A stretch of 64,000 nt of DNA from Flavilitoribacter nigricans DSM 23189 = NBRC 102662 (GTDB taxonomy: Bacteria > Bacteroidota > Bacteroidia > Chitinophagales > Saprospiraceae). Below the pieces are notes generated by a model that saw only the letters and a list, made by a program, of their open reading frames with translations, ran no database searches and was not told the DNA's origin. The translations under genes were made by a program, and so were the position numbers. This document shows, one piece after another, positions 6,964-15,538 of the stretch; positions within the stretch are counted from its first letter, which is position 1, and every line of letters begins with the position of its first letter. Where the stretch lies: the NCBI RefSeq assembly GCF_002646595.1, contig NZ_PDUD01000022.1, forward strand, positions 1 to 64,000, written 5' to 3'.

Positions 6964-9900
6964 TCAGCAAACCTCACTTGGGCTAAGGCCGTATTCCTCC
7001 CGGAAACATTTACTGAAGTAGGAGACATTATTAAACCCGACCTCGAAGCAGATCTCCGACACATTCCCGGTGCCCGCCCGCAGCAGCTCGTGCGCCCGCC
7101 GCAGACGATAAAGCCGGATGAACTGATTGGGCGACTGCCCGATCACCGCTTTGAACTTCCGGCGTAGCTGCCGCTCGCTCATGTGTACGGCCCGGGCCAG
7201 TTGGGAGATGTCCAGATCCGGATTGGAAACCTCCGTATGCAGCAAATCCAGAATGGTCTGCAGGAATTGATTTTCGGTCTCATTGCGGTAGACCGCCTTT
7301 TCAAAACCCGGAGCCAGTGCCGAAAATTTTTCCTGCAGGGCCTGCCGCTTCTCGATCAGCATGCGGGTACGCAACTGCAGTTCTTCGCTCTTAAAGGGCT
7401 TGGTCAGATAAGCATCCGCCCCGGCGGTATAGCCGGCATACTGATCTTCCCGGGAAGTTTTCGCCGTCAGCATGATCACCGGTATGTGACTGGTCAGCGC
7501 GTGCTGGGTTAATTCATGGCATACCTCATAGCCGTTCATACCCGGCATCATCACATCGGTAATGATCAGATCCGGCATGAGTTCCTGGGCGCGGGCTATT
7601 CCGTCGGCGCCATTGCTCACTGCAACGGTCGTGAAGTCCGGTTCCAGAACATGACTGATAAAAGAGCGGACATCGGTATTGTCCTCAATGATGAGCACCA
7701 CGTGTTTATTTTCGTTCTTTACGCACGGGGCCAGTTCCGGTGGATCGGCCGGTTTTGCTGCGGGCACTCCGTTCTGAAAGTTGATGGCGATCTTTTCCCG
7801 TTCCCAGTGGCTCAGCTGCAGGGGTAAGCTCACCCGAAAACACGTACCTTTCCCGGGCTGGCTTTCCACACTGACCCGGCCACCGTGCAGGTCGGCCAGT
7901 TCCTTCACCAGCGCCAGTCCTATACCGGAGCCGTTGCGGGATTCCTCCCCGGCTCCTTCCACCCGGTAAAAGCGTTGAAAGATATGATCCAGGTACGGCT
8001 CGGCAATTCCCGGACCGGTATCCGTCACGCTGAAGTGGACGCTTACCGGACTTTCCGGATCGGCGGCCGGATCATCAATATCCGCGATAGCTACCGTCAC
8101 CGCATCTCCCGCCCGGGAGTATTTGATGGCATTGGAAAGCAGGTTGCTGAGGATCTGTTCGATCTTTTGGTGGTCAAATTCACCGTGGGCAGAAGTAAGA
8201 GCGGACGTCAGCCCCAGGCTGATCCTGCGGGTCTCGGCCATAGTCCTGTAGGATTCCGTCACCCCGCGCAGCAATTGGATGAGTTCTCCCGTTCGCGGAT
8301 GCAGGCGTTCTTTCCCCGTTTCCAGTTTGGACAGGTCCATGATCTGATTGATCATCGCTAACAGCTGATCGGCATTCTGCTCCATCAGGGATAAGTTCCG
8401 GGTATCGGGGCCCGGTGCCATCTTTCCTTTGAGCTGCTCGATCGGGCCCAGGATCAGGGTCAGGGGGGTGCGGAATTCGTGGGCGATATCGGTGAAGAAC
8501 TTGCTTTTCAATTGATCCAGTTCCTGTAGCTTTCGCTTTTCCACTTTTTCGATCGCCAACTGGTGTTTCAATTGACTTCGCTTCCGCTGGTAGCTGAGCA
8601 GTGCGTAAACCATGGCCAGTAGGATAATACTATAGATGGTTTTAGCCCACCAGGTCAGCCAGAACGGTGGGGTGATCAACAAACGTATAGAAGCCCCGGT
8701 CTCACTCCAGACCCCGTCACTGTTGGTACCCTGCACGGAAAAGGTATAGGCTCCATGCGGAAGGTTGGTATAGGTGGCGCTGCTGCGGGTTCCGGCTTCT
8801 ATCCACTGATTATCCCAACCGCTAAGTTTGTATCTGAACCGGTTCTTTTCGGGAGCCACGAAATCCATCGCGGCAAAATAGAAGGTCACTACGTCATCTT
8901 TGTAGTTAAGGGTTATCTGATCCTGAAACATTACCTGCTGCTGTAGAATACCAGTTGAATCGCCGGGATAGACGCGCCGGCTGCCCACCCCCAAACCAGT
9001 AATGTGCACGGGAGGAATAAAGCTGTTGTCGGCCAGTTGCCGGGGGTAGAAATAATTCAGTCCCTTGATACCACCGAAAAACATTTCCCCGTCCGGAGCC
9101 CGGAAATAAGCCCCGGAATTGAACTCGTTGCTCTGCAAGCCATCCCGGGCATCGTAATTTTTAAAGGTAAAATTGACCGGGTCAAAACAGGAAAGTCCTT
9201 TATTGGTACTCATCCACAGGTTACCGGCTTCATCGGGCAAGATGCTGTAGACCACATTATCCGGCAAACCGTCATCCGTGGTAATATGGTCGCACGTTTT
9301 GTCGACCATATCAAATTTGTCGACCCCGCCGCCGGCAGTGGCCAGCCAGAGGTAGCGGTCCGGCTCCCGGGGATCCGGGCAGAGATGCCGCAGTACATTG
9401 GTACTGATGCTCTGCTCATCTTTCGGATCGTGCTGGTAGGTACGCATCGCCCAGGTCTTGGGATCAAAATGGATCAGTCCGATCTCGCTGTTCATCCAGA
9501 ATTTCCCGTATTGATCTTCTATGATCCGGACAAATACCGGATCTTTATTGAGGTTGTTCCGGTAGCGCAGGGAGGTGAAAGTGCCGGTTTCCCGGTTCAG
9601 TTTGGAAAAAAAGTTTCGGGTCACAGTCCAGATATCACCGGACCTATCCTGGTATACACAGAAGGTACTTCTTTCCGGTAAGCTGGTGGGGTCATCCGGC
9701 CGATGACGGAATTCCACCACCGTACTATCGCTCACATGATACCGGGAAAGGCCCAGCGTAGAGGCCAGCCAAAGCCAGCCCTCCTCATCTTCAATTATGG
9801 AATAGACCAGCCCACTCCCGATATTTTCGGATGGGGCTACCCGGCTCTCATAGCTGATGATCTCGCCCTTTTTCCGATTCCAACGGTGGAGCGCCTGGGC

Positions 9901-11091
9901 ACCGACCCATACGTTATTGTCCCGGTCCTTAAAAATCGAACGAATGGAGAAGCTTTTCAGTCGGGTCCATTCCGGCAACTCGTATTTCAGCATCTTGATA
10001 CCGGTATTCCGGCTATCCGTAATGTTGATCCCGTAACCATTGGTACCAAACCACAACTGGCCGGAATGATCCGCGATACCGGCCAGGATACCGGCACCGT
10101 GAAAACCGGTAAGGTCTTCAAATCGCGGATTGAAATATTCATAGCGGCCGGTGGACGGATCGAAACGCATTAATTCGTGGTAGGTGCCGATCCAGAGTTT
10201 TCCGCTTCCCGGATCGGGAAGTATGAAATTCATCCGGCCCCAGCCAGGTCTTTCATTTAAATAATGATTGGGAAAAAACTGAAATTTACCGGTCTTCTTT
10301 TCAAAATAACAAAGTCCGGAACTCTTTCCTAGCCAGAGAAAGCCAGGATGTTGCGTATCAACAATATAGTTTACCGCCTCATCTTTGGTAGACAGCGAAG
10401 GGTCACCCTGCCCGACTTTGATCACATGCCGGGAGATCTCATTTCCCGAATCATCGAAACGGTACAGCCGCTTGCTGCTGCCGATCCAAAGATGCTGGCC
10501 GTCGTAGTGGATATGGCTGATGTCCTCAAAAGTGTCCGATATGACTACCGGATGTTGGATCGTATCGGCCGTATTCTCCAGCGGGATCTTAACCAGATAC
10601 TTACGGCTCACCGACATCCAGAGCGCGCCGTTTTTGTCCTGTACAATATCACTTACGGCGACATTGGGATTCAGGTCAGTGGCGAATTCGGCAAAATCGT
10701 AGATCTCAAATATTCCCTTCTCTTCGTTGTAGCGATTCAGCCCGTTCCGGGTACCGACCCAGAGGTTCTGATCGCGATCTTCAAAAAGATCCAGGACAAA
10801 ATTATTACTCAGAGAGGTTTCGTCTCCCGGCAGGTGTTGAAATACGGAAAACTCGTAACCGTCATAGCGGTTGAGCCCGTCTTTAGTACCGAACCAGATG
10901 AAGCCCAGGTGGTCCTGCAGGATGGCCTGTACGGCGTTTTGGGACAATCCGTCATCAATGGTCAGATGGCGGAATCGCTCCTGCGGAGGCAGTTGCTGGG
11001 CGTACAGGCCGCTCAGCCCCTGCATCAGGAGTAGCAGCAATATAGAGTTGAGTATTTTCAGATCGGAGGCGAAGAAGTAGTTACGGTTCAT
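6964..11091 (-). CDS. Hybrid two-component regulator (beta-propeller sensor, histidine kinase, receiver, AraC)
   Basis: 1375 residues; signal peptide to about 32. Residues 40-720 are Reg_prop-type propeller blades (DDGLSQNAV, GFIWFGTKDGLNRYDG and many similar). A Y_Y_Y domain lies near 735-805 and a membrane helix near 812-832. HisKA carries the phospho-acceptor His870 in DIAHEFRTPL. HATPase follows with GTGPGI- and GSGIGLALV-type boxes. A receiver domain has Asp1179 in IITDVMMPG. The AraC-type HTH occupies about 1260-1375. This is the full set of the Bacteroidota hybrid (HTCS) family, which senses a periplasmic ligand, often a glycan fragment, and activates neighbouring genes directly. No glycan utilisation locus is adjacent, so the ligand and target are unknown. 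Confidence 0.95.
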   Translation of the reverse strand: MNRNYFFASDLKILNSILLLLLMQGLSGLYAQQLPPQERFRHLTIDDGLSQNAVQAILQDHLGFIWFGTKDGLNRYDGYEFSVFQHLPGDETSLSNNFVLDLFEDRDQNLWVGTRNGLNRYNEEKGIFEIYDFAEFATDLNPNVAVSDIVQDKNGALWMSVSRKYLVKIPLENTADTIQHPVVISDTFEDISHIHYDGQHLWIGSSKRLYRFDDSGNEISRHVIKVGQGDPSLSTKDEAVNYIVDTQHPGFLWLGKSSGLCYFEKKTGKFQFFPNHYLNERPGWGRMNFILPDPGSGKLWIGTYHELMRFDPSTGRYEYFNPRFEDLTGFHGAGILAGIADHSGQLWFGTNGYGINITDSRNTGIKMLKYELPEWTRLKSFSIRSIFKDRDNNVWVGAQALHRWNRKKGEIISYESRVAPSENIGSGLVYSIIEDEEGWLWLASTLGLSRYHVSDSTVVEFRHRPDDPTSLPERSTFCVYQDRSGDIWTVTRNFFSKLNRETGTFTSLRYRNNLNKDPVFVRIIEDQYGKFWMNSEIGLIHFDPKTWAMRTYQHDPKDEQSISTNVLRHLCPDPREPDRYLWLATAGGGVDKFDMVDKTCDHITTDDGLPDNVVYSILPDEAGNLWMSTNKGLSCFDPVNFTFKNYDARDGLQSNEFNSGAYFRAPDGEMFFGGIKGLNYFYPRQLADNSFIPPVHITGLGVGSRRVYPGDSTGILQQQVMFQDQITLNYKDDVVTFYFAAMDFVAPEKNRFRYKLSGWDNQWIEAGTRSSATYTNLPHGAYTFSVQGTNSDGVWSETGASIRLLITPPFWLTWWAKTIYSIILLAMVYALLSYQRKRSQLKHQLAIEKVEKRKLQELDQLKSKFFTDIAHEFRTPLTLILGPIEQLKGKMAPGPDTRNLSLMEQNADQLLAMINQIMDLSKLETGKERLHPRTGELIQLLRGVTESYRTMAETRRISLGLTSALTSAHGEFDHQKIEQILSNLLSNAIKYSRAGDAVTVAIADIDDPAADPESPVSVHFSVTDTGPGIAEPYLDHIFQRFYRVEGAGEESRNGSGIGLALVKELADLHGGRVSVESQPGKGTCFRVSLPLQLSHWEREKIAINFQNGVPAAKPADPPELAPCVKNENKHVVLIIEDNTDVRSFISHVLEPDFTTVAVSNGADGIARAQELMPDLIITDVMMPGMNGYEVCHELTQHALTSHIPVIMLTAKTSREDQYAGYTAGADAYLTKPFKSEELQLRTRMLIEKRQALQEKFSALAPGFEKAVYRNETENQFLQTILDLLHTEVSNPDLDISQLARAVHMSERQLRRKFKAVIGQSPNQFIRLYRLRRAHELLRAGTGNVSEICFEVGFNNVSYFSKCFREEYGLSPSEVC

Positions 11092-11406
11092 TTTGTCCTG
11101 GCAATCATTCTGAAGCCCTGGAACATCAGAGTTTTAGGTTTTCAATAGATTGGAAATTAATCATTTTTTCAGATTTGCTAAAGTGTAGATCAGGTTTAAT
11201 CTTTTATTGCTGGCTAATTCTGAAAGAAAAAAAATTCCTGCTCAGGCAAAAGCAGCACAACAAAACATCTAAATCATTAATTATCAACCCAAAACAAGAC
11301 CTTCAACAAGCTAATACAAATAAATTTCCAAAAGTTGAATTTATAAAAACTGCAATTGCGAATAAAATAATTGCATATATTTACTGCAATTACGAATGAA
11401 ATATCC
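11092..11406 (+). promoter_or_regulatory. PadR promoter region with inverted-repeat operator (11369-11391)
   Basis: This AT-rich divergent region separates the hybrid regulator from the PadR gene. Just before the PadR start lies AATTGCA, nine bases, TGCAATT (11369-11391), a perfect seven-base inverted repeat. A related half-site TGCAATTGCG lies at 11351-11360. PadR proteins are dimeric repressors that usually bind such a dyad over their own promoter, so autoregulation of the PadR-permease pair is a reasonable inference. Confidence 0.5.
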
Positions 11407-11733
11407 ATGAAGAAGACCAAACTGGGGGAATTTGAAGAGCTCGTTTTGCTGACCGTCATCGCTCTGCAGGAAGATGCCTACGGTGTCCAGATCAAACAGG
11501 AACTGGAAGACCGCCTGCAGGAAACGCTGAGTGTGGGATCTATCCAATCCGCCCTCAAACGCATGGAGGACAAAGGTTTTCTAACCTCTACCTTCGGGGA
11601 AACCACTCCCCGGCGCGGTGGAAAAAGGAAACGGATCTATGCCGCTACACCCTACGCCCGGCGCGTACTGGAAGAGATCAAAGCCGTACGAGCCGGACTG
11701 TGGGCCACCATTCTTAAACTTGACTTCATATGA
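11407..11733 (+). CDS. PadR family transcriptional regulator
   Basis: 108 residues from the ATG at 11407. A TTG at 11371 is in frame but would run through the operator, so I reject it. The sequence has the PadR winged helix (LGEFEELVLLTVIAL, then AYGVQIKQEL, SVGSIQSALKRMEDKGFL, then basic wing RRGGKRKRIY) followed by a short dimerisation helix. It overlaps the next gene by ATGA (11730-11733), so the two are translationally coupled. This pairing of PadR with a permease carrying a prefix domain is a common Bacteroidota module in which PadR represses the transporter. Confidence 0.92.
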   Translation: MKKTKLGEFEELVLLTVIALQEDAYGVQIKQELEDRLQETLSVGSIQSALKRMEDKGFLTSTFGETTPRRGGKRKRIYAATPYARRVLEEIKAVRAGLWATILKLDFI

Positions 11734-14393
11734 AGCAGACCGATCCCCAATCCCCTCCCGAATGGCCGTTGCGTTTTCTCCGTTTCTTTATGAAAGACGA
11801 ATACCTGGAAGAGATCGAAGGTGATCTGGAAGAGATCTATCTGGACAATCTCGATCGCTACGCTCCGGAGCGGGCGCGTCAAATGTATACACTGGAAGTA
11901 CTCAAACTATTCCGCCCCGGTCTGGTCAAAAACTGGAAAGTAAGCAATCAACTCAATCACCTCGACATGTATAAAAATTATCTAAAGGTTGCCTGGCGCA
12001 ACCTACGCAAGTTTAAAATGTACTCGGCCATCAAGATCGGCGGGTTCGCCATCGGTATTGCGGCCGCCATCCTGATCACCCTCTTCGTACTGCACGAATC
12101 CAGCTACGACCAACACTACGCCAATACCGATCGGATCTACCGCGTGATCAATAATTTTGCGGATCCGACCAGGGAAGCAGACCGCTGGCCGGCCATGCAG
12201 CCCCAGTTGGCATCGGTACTGGAGGAAGAATTTCCCGAGATCGAAAAATCCGGTCGCCTCATCCCTTACGACTGGTACGATGCCGGGAGTAACCAGTTCC
12301 GGCCGGAAGAACGCGTGCAGAATAACTACGAAGAAGGCTTTGCCTACATGGACCAGTCCCTGCTCGAGATCCTGGAGATCCCGATGGTATACGGCGAACG
12401 CGAAACAGCCCTGGCCAACCCGAAAACGATCGTTATTTCCCAAAAAATGGCGGATAAGTACTACCCGGACGAGAACCCGGTGGGCAAATCGGTCATTCTC
12501 AATGAAAAGGAAGACCGGGCCTACACCATCGGCGGGGTGATGGAGGATTTCCCTTCCAACAGTCATCTGCAGTACGATTTTTTACTGACGCTGACGGAAG
12601 AAGAGTTCTGGGAAGGTGAGCAAACGAGCTGGTGCTGTAGCAATTACAATACCTACGCTTTGTTGCGCCGGGGTACCCAAACGGAGGAGCTGGAACCCAA
12701 GTTGCTTTCCGTCCGGGATAAATACCTGATCAGCCATTTTGAAGAAAACGGCGATGTCTGGGCGGAAAAAGCTAAAAATTACCTGACCTACGATCTGGTA
12801 CCCGTTGCCGATACCCACCTGAAGTCAAAAGAAGTGTATGATGTCTTTCCGAAAAGCGACATCCGGATCATCCGGCTTTTCGGAGCGATCGCGGTTTTCA
12901 TTCTGCTGCTGGCCTGCATCAATTTTATCAATCTATCGACGGCCAAATCGGCCAATCGCGCCAAAGAGACCGGGCTGCGTAAAGTGGTGGGTTCTCATCG
13001 CAGTCACCTGATCCAGCAATTTCTGACGGAATCGGTGTTGTTTAGTGCCATCTCCGTCGGTCTGGGCACATTGCTGGCCCGGGTACTGCTGCCTTACTTC
13101 AACGAGCTTTCCGGCAAAACCCTCTCCTTTCCGTGGACGGACTGGTGGTTTCTGCCCGTACTGGCGGGAGTGACGTTACTGATCGGTTTACTGGCCGGCG
13201 TTTACCCCTCTTTTTACCTGTCGGCCTTCAAGCCGATTGACGTGCTGAAGGGCAAACTCAGCCGGGGTACCAAGGCGGCCGGCATCCGGAGCACCATGGT
13301 CGTATTTCAGTTCGCGACTTCTATGGTATTGATCGTCAGTGCTTTTATCGTCTACAACCAGATGCAGTTCATTCTACACAAAGACCTCGGCTTTGACAAA
13401 GAACAGGTAGTCATGCTGCAGGGCACCAATACCCTGGAAGATAAGCTTCCTGCTTTCAAAGATGAACTGTTGCGCCTGCCGGGAGTAACCAGTGCCGCCG
13501 CCAGTAATTACTTTCCGGTGTCCGGTACCAAACGGGATCAGAATTCCTTCTGGATAGAGGGTCGCAAAAATCTGGATCCGGGTGTCGGCGCTCAGATCTG
13601 GCGAACGGATGAGGACTACCTCTCCGCGCTGGATATCAATTTGATCGCCGGACGCAACTTCTCTCCCGATATCGCTTCCGACACCGGCGCTATCGTTATC
13701 AATCAAACCATGGCCGACAAGCTGGGACTGGAAGATCCGGTCGGCGCCCGCATCGAGAACTGGGGTAAATGGACGGTGATCGGGGTCGTGGAAGATTTCC
13801 ATTTCGAATCCATGAAAGGCGGTATCGGAGCCCTCGGCATGATCATGAGCGAAAGAGGGTCCATTCTGGCGACAGAGATCAGCGCGGAAAACATAGAGGC
13901 TACGCTGGCCGCCATTACCGGCATCTGGGATAACTTCATGCCCAACCAACCGATCCGCTATACCTTCATGGATGAGACCTTCGCCCGGATGTACGCCGAT
14001 GTGCAACGCACGGGCAATGTATTTGCGGCCTGCGCCATCCTGGCGATCATCATTGCCTGTCTGGGATTATTCGGCCTGGCTACTTTCATGGCCGAACAGA
14101 GAAGTAAGGAAGTGAGCATTCGGAAAGTGCTGGGCGCTTCCATGAGTAGTCTCTACCAGTTGCTCACCGCCGATTTCCTCAAACTGATCCTGATATCGCT
14201 GTTGATCGGCGCACCGATAGCCTGGTACCTGATGCGCAACTGGCTGGAAGATTATGAGTACCGGATTGATATTGCCTGGTGGTTCTTTGCCGTTCCCGGC
14301 CTGATCATCGTGGGTATTGCCCTGTTCACCGTAAGCCGCCAGGCTTTAAAACTGGCCTTTTCCAGCCCGGTAGATCACCTGCGGGGCGAGTGA
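11730..14393 (+). CDS. MacB/FtsX-type ABC permease with permease prefix domain 2
   Basis: 887 residues. Residues 1-75 form the cytoplasmic permease prefix domain (WPLRFLRFFMKDEYLEEIEGDLEE), seen when the gene follows a PadR regulator. Next comes the MacB-like layout: a first membrane helix at about 105-125, a large periplasmic domain, three FtsX helices near 385-510, a second first-helix/periplasmic half near 525-760, and FtsX helices at 765-880 (SKEVSIRKVLGAS is the coupling-helix motif). It lacks its own ATPase, so it must work with one encoded elsewhere. Likely role: mechanotransmission or export of a toxic compound under PadR control. Confidence 0.92.
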   Translation: MKQTDPQSPPEWPLRFLRFFMKDEYLEEIEGDLEEIYLDNLDRYAPERARQMYTLEVLKLFRPGLVKNWKVSNQLNHLDMYKNYLKVAWRNLRKFKMYSAIKIGGFAIGIAAAILITLFVLHESSYDQHYANTDRIYRVINNFADPTREADRWPAMQPQLASVLEEEFPEIEKSGRLIPYDWYDAGSNQFRPEERVQNNYEEGFAYMDQSLLEILEIPMVYGERETALANPKTIVISQKMADKYYPDENPVGKSVILNEKEDRAYTIGGVMEDFPSNSHLQYDFLLTLTEEEFWEGEQTSWCCSNYNTYALLRRGTQTEELEPKLLSVRDKYLISHFEENGDVWAEKAKNYLTYDLVPVADTHLKSKEVYDVFPKSDIRIIRLFGAIAVFILLLACINFINLSTAKSANRAKETGLRKVVGSHRSHLIQQFLTESVLFSAISVGLGTLLARVLLPYFNELSGKTLSFPWTDWWFLPVLAGVTLLIGLLAGVYPSFYLSAFKPIDVLKGKLSRGTKAAGIRSTMVVFQFATSMVLIVSAFIVYNQMQFILHKDLGFDKEQVVMLQGTNTLEDKLPAFKDELLRLPGVTSAAASNYFPVSGTKRDQNSFWIEGRKNLDPGVGAQIWRTDEDYLSALDINLIAGRNFSPDIASDTGAIVINQTMADKLGLEDPVGARIENWGKWTVIGVVEDFHFESMKGGIGALGMIMSERGSILATEISAENIEATLAAITGIWDNFMPNQPIRYTFMDETFARMYADVQRTGNVFAACAILAIIIACLGLFGLATFMAEQRSKEVSIRKVLGASMSSLYQLLTADFLKLILISLLIGAPIAWYLMRNWLEDYEYRIDIAWWFFAVPGLIIVGIALFTVSRQALKLAFSSPVDHLRGE

Positions 14394-14411
14394 TCAAACG
14401 GCAGTCCGGAT

Positions 14412-15401
14412 CTAGAAGCGGTCAAGCAGTTTTCGAACCCGTGGATCCGGACTGCCGTAACTCACGATTCGGATATCCAGTCCGGTACGTTCAAATTTCC
14501 GGATTACCCGCAGGATGGCATCGTGGATCCATTCCTCCCGATTCCGAAAAACACCACCGCCGACCAGCGTGAGAAAAATCCGCTCGTTGCCGGTCTGGTC
14601 CCGATTGATCAGGCCGGCGTACAGGGTAGCCTCGTAGGTGGCTTCCAGCACCAGCCGGGCGAAGCGCGCCCAGAGGAAATCGTCGTTCTGGGAATACCCA
14701 ATAGGCAGAGCCGAGCAGTAGGCCTGACTGACGAGTTGCCGGGTAGGTCCCAGTGTCACTTCCGTCTGCCGCTGCCAGCCGATCCGGAGTTTTCCTTTAA
14801 GTTCTTCAAATTCCGCTTCGGTCAGTTTGGCCAGTTGTTCGTCGATTGCCCGCAGTCCCTCCCGGGAGGGTAAAGCGTAACCGTTTTTCATTTGCCAGAG
14901 CTGATCTTCTTCATTACCCAGAGCTTTCCCGATGTCTTCCAGACAATCCACCTGGTTATCAGCGGTTTGTCCGGTGCGGCCGTTGAGCGGCACAAAATAG
15001 TTCCGGTAGATGGTCCCGGCGCCGCAGGCAATGGCACAAGCCGGTCCCTGGGTGCGGTCAAATTCGTAGATGCCCACTCCCCGTTCGGGGGTGACCTCCG
15101 GGCTGACCATTTCCAGTAGGTTGAACTGGGAAGCAGCCTGGAATAAGGCGCCTGCATTTTCGGGCAACTGGTGCAATTCCTGCACATTGCCCACTACTTC
15201 GGAAAGCGTAATGGACGACGTCCCTTCCGGGCTGCGTTCGCGCTTCGCCCGGAGTTCTGCCAGAGCGGGGATCTCCAAATTACCGCAGCGGTAGGTCTTC
15301 CCGTTGACCCGGGAGCGCAGAATGCCATCCTTTACCTCCAGATTTTCCCGCACCTGCTCCGGCGAACTTTCCGGGAAACCGGTGAGTTGTTCAAACCACA
15401 T
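14412..15401 (-). CDS. Uncharacterised protein, possibly macrodomain-like
   Basis: 329 residues, no signal or membrane segment, so cytoplasmic. I do not recognise a named family with certainty. Features that may be functional are ALFQAASQFNLLE (about 105), TQGPACAIACGAGTIYRNYF (about 135), DNQVDCLEDIGKAL, and a C-terminal LTLVGGGVFRNREEWI (about 285). An Asn/Ala-rich strand followed by a late glycine-rich GGGVF loop resembles macrodomains and PARG-like ADP-ribose hydrolases, but this rests on pattern only. It sits between two permease genes, convergent with the first, with 18 bases between stops. Confidence 0.55.
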   Translation of the reverse strand: MWFEQLTGFPESSPEQVRENLEVKDGILRSRVNGKTYRCGNLEIPALAELRAKRERSPEGTSSITLSEVVGNVQELHQLPENAGALFQAASQFNLLEMVSPEVTPERGVGIYEFDRTQGPACAIACGAGTIYRNYFVPLNGRTGQTADNQVDCLEDIGKALGNEEDQLWQMKNGYALPSREGLRAIDEQLAKLTEAEFEELKGKLRIGWQRQTEVTLGPTRQLVSQAYCSALPIGYSQNDDFLWARFARLVLEATYEATLYAGLINRDQTGNERIFLTLVGGGVFRNREEWIHDAILRVIRKFERTGLDIRIVSYGSPDPRVRKLLDRF

Positions 15402-15459
15402 GGAAATTGCTTTTTAAGAGATCAGACCGATCATCCGTTTCGCAACATAAAGGAAAAAA

Positions 15460-15520
15460 ATGATGTGGGGCCGGGATGGAGGGAATTCCTTGAAAAAATT
15501 GTTTCCGCTCCATCCCGGCA
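15460..15520 (-). terminator. Terminator-like hairpin after ABC permease
   Basis: GCCGGGATGGAG (15470-15481) pairs perfectly with CTCCATCCCGGC (15508-15519). On the minus strand the stem is followed within ten bases by a run of T. It lies 20 bases past the stop of the permease gene that ends at 15539. Confidence 0.65.
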
Positions 15521-15538
15521 CCATGCCCGTTCTGCAGA

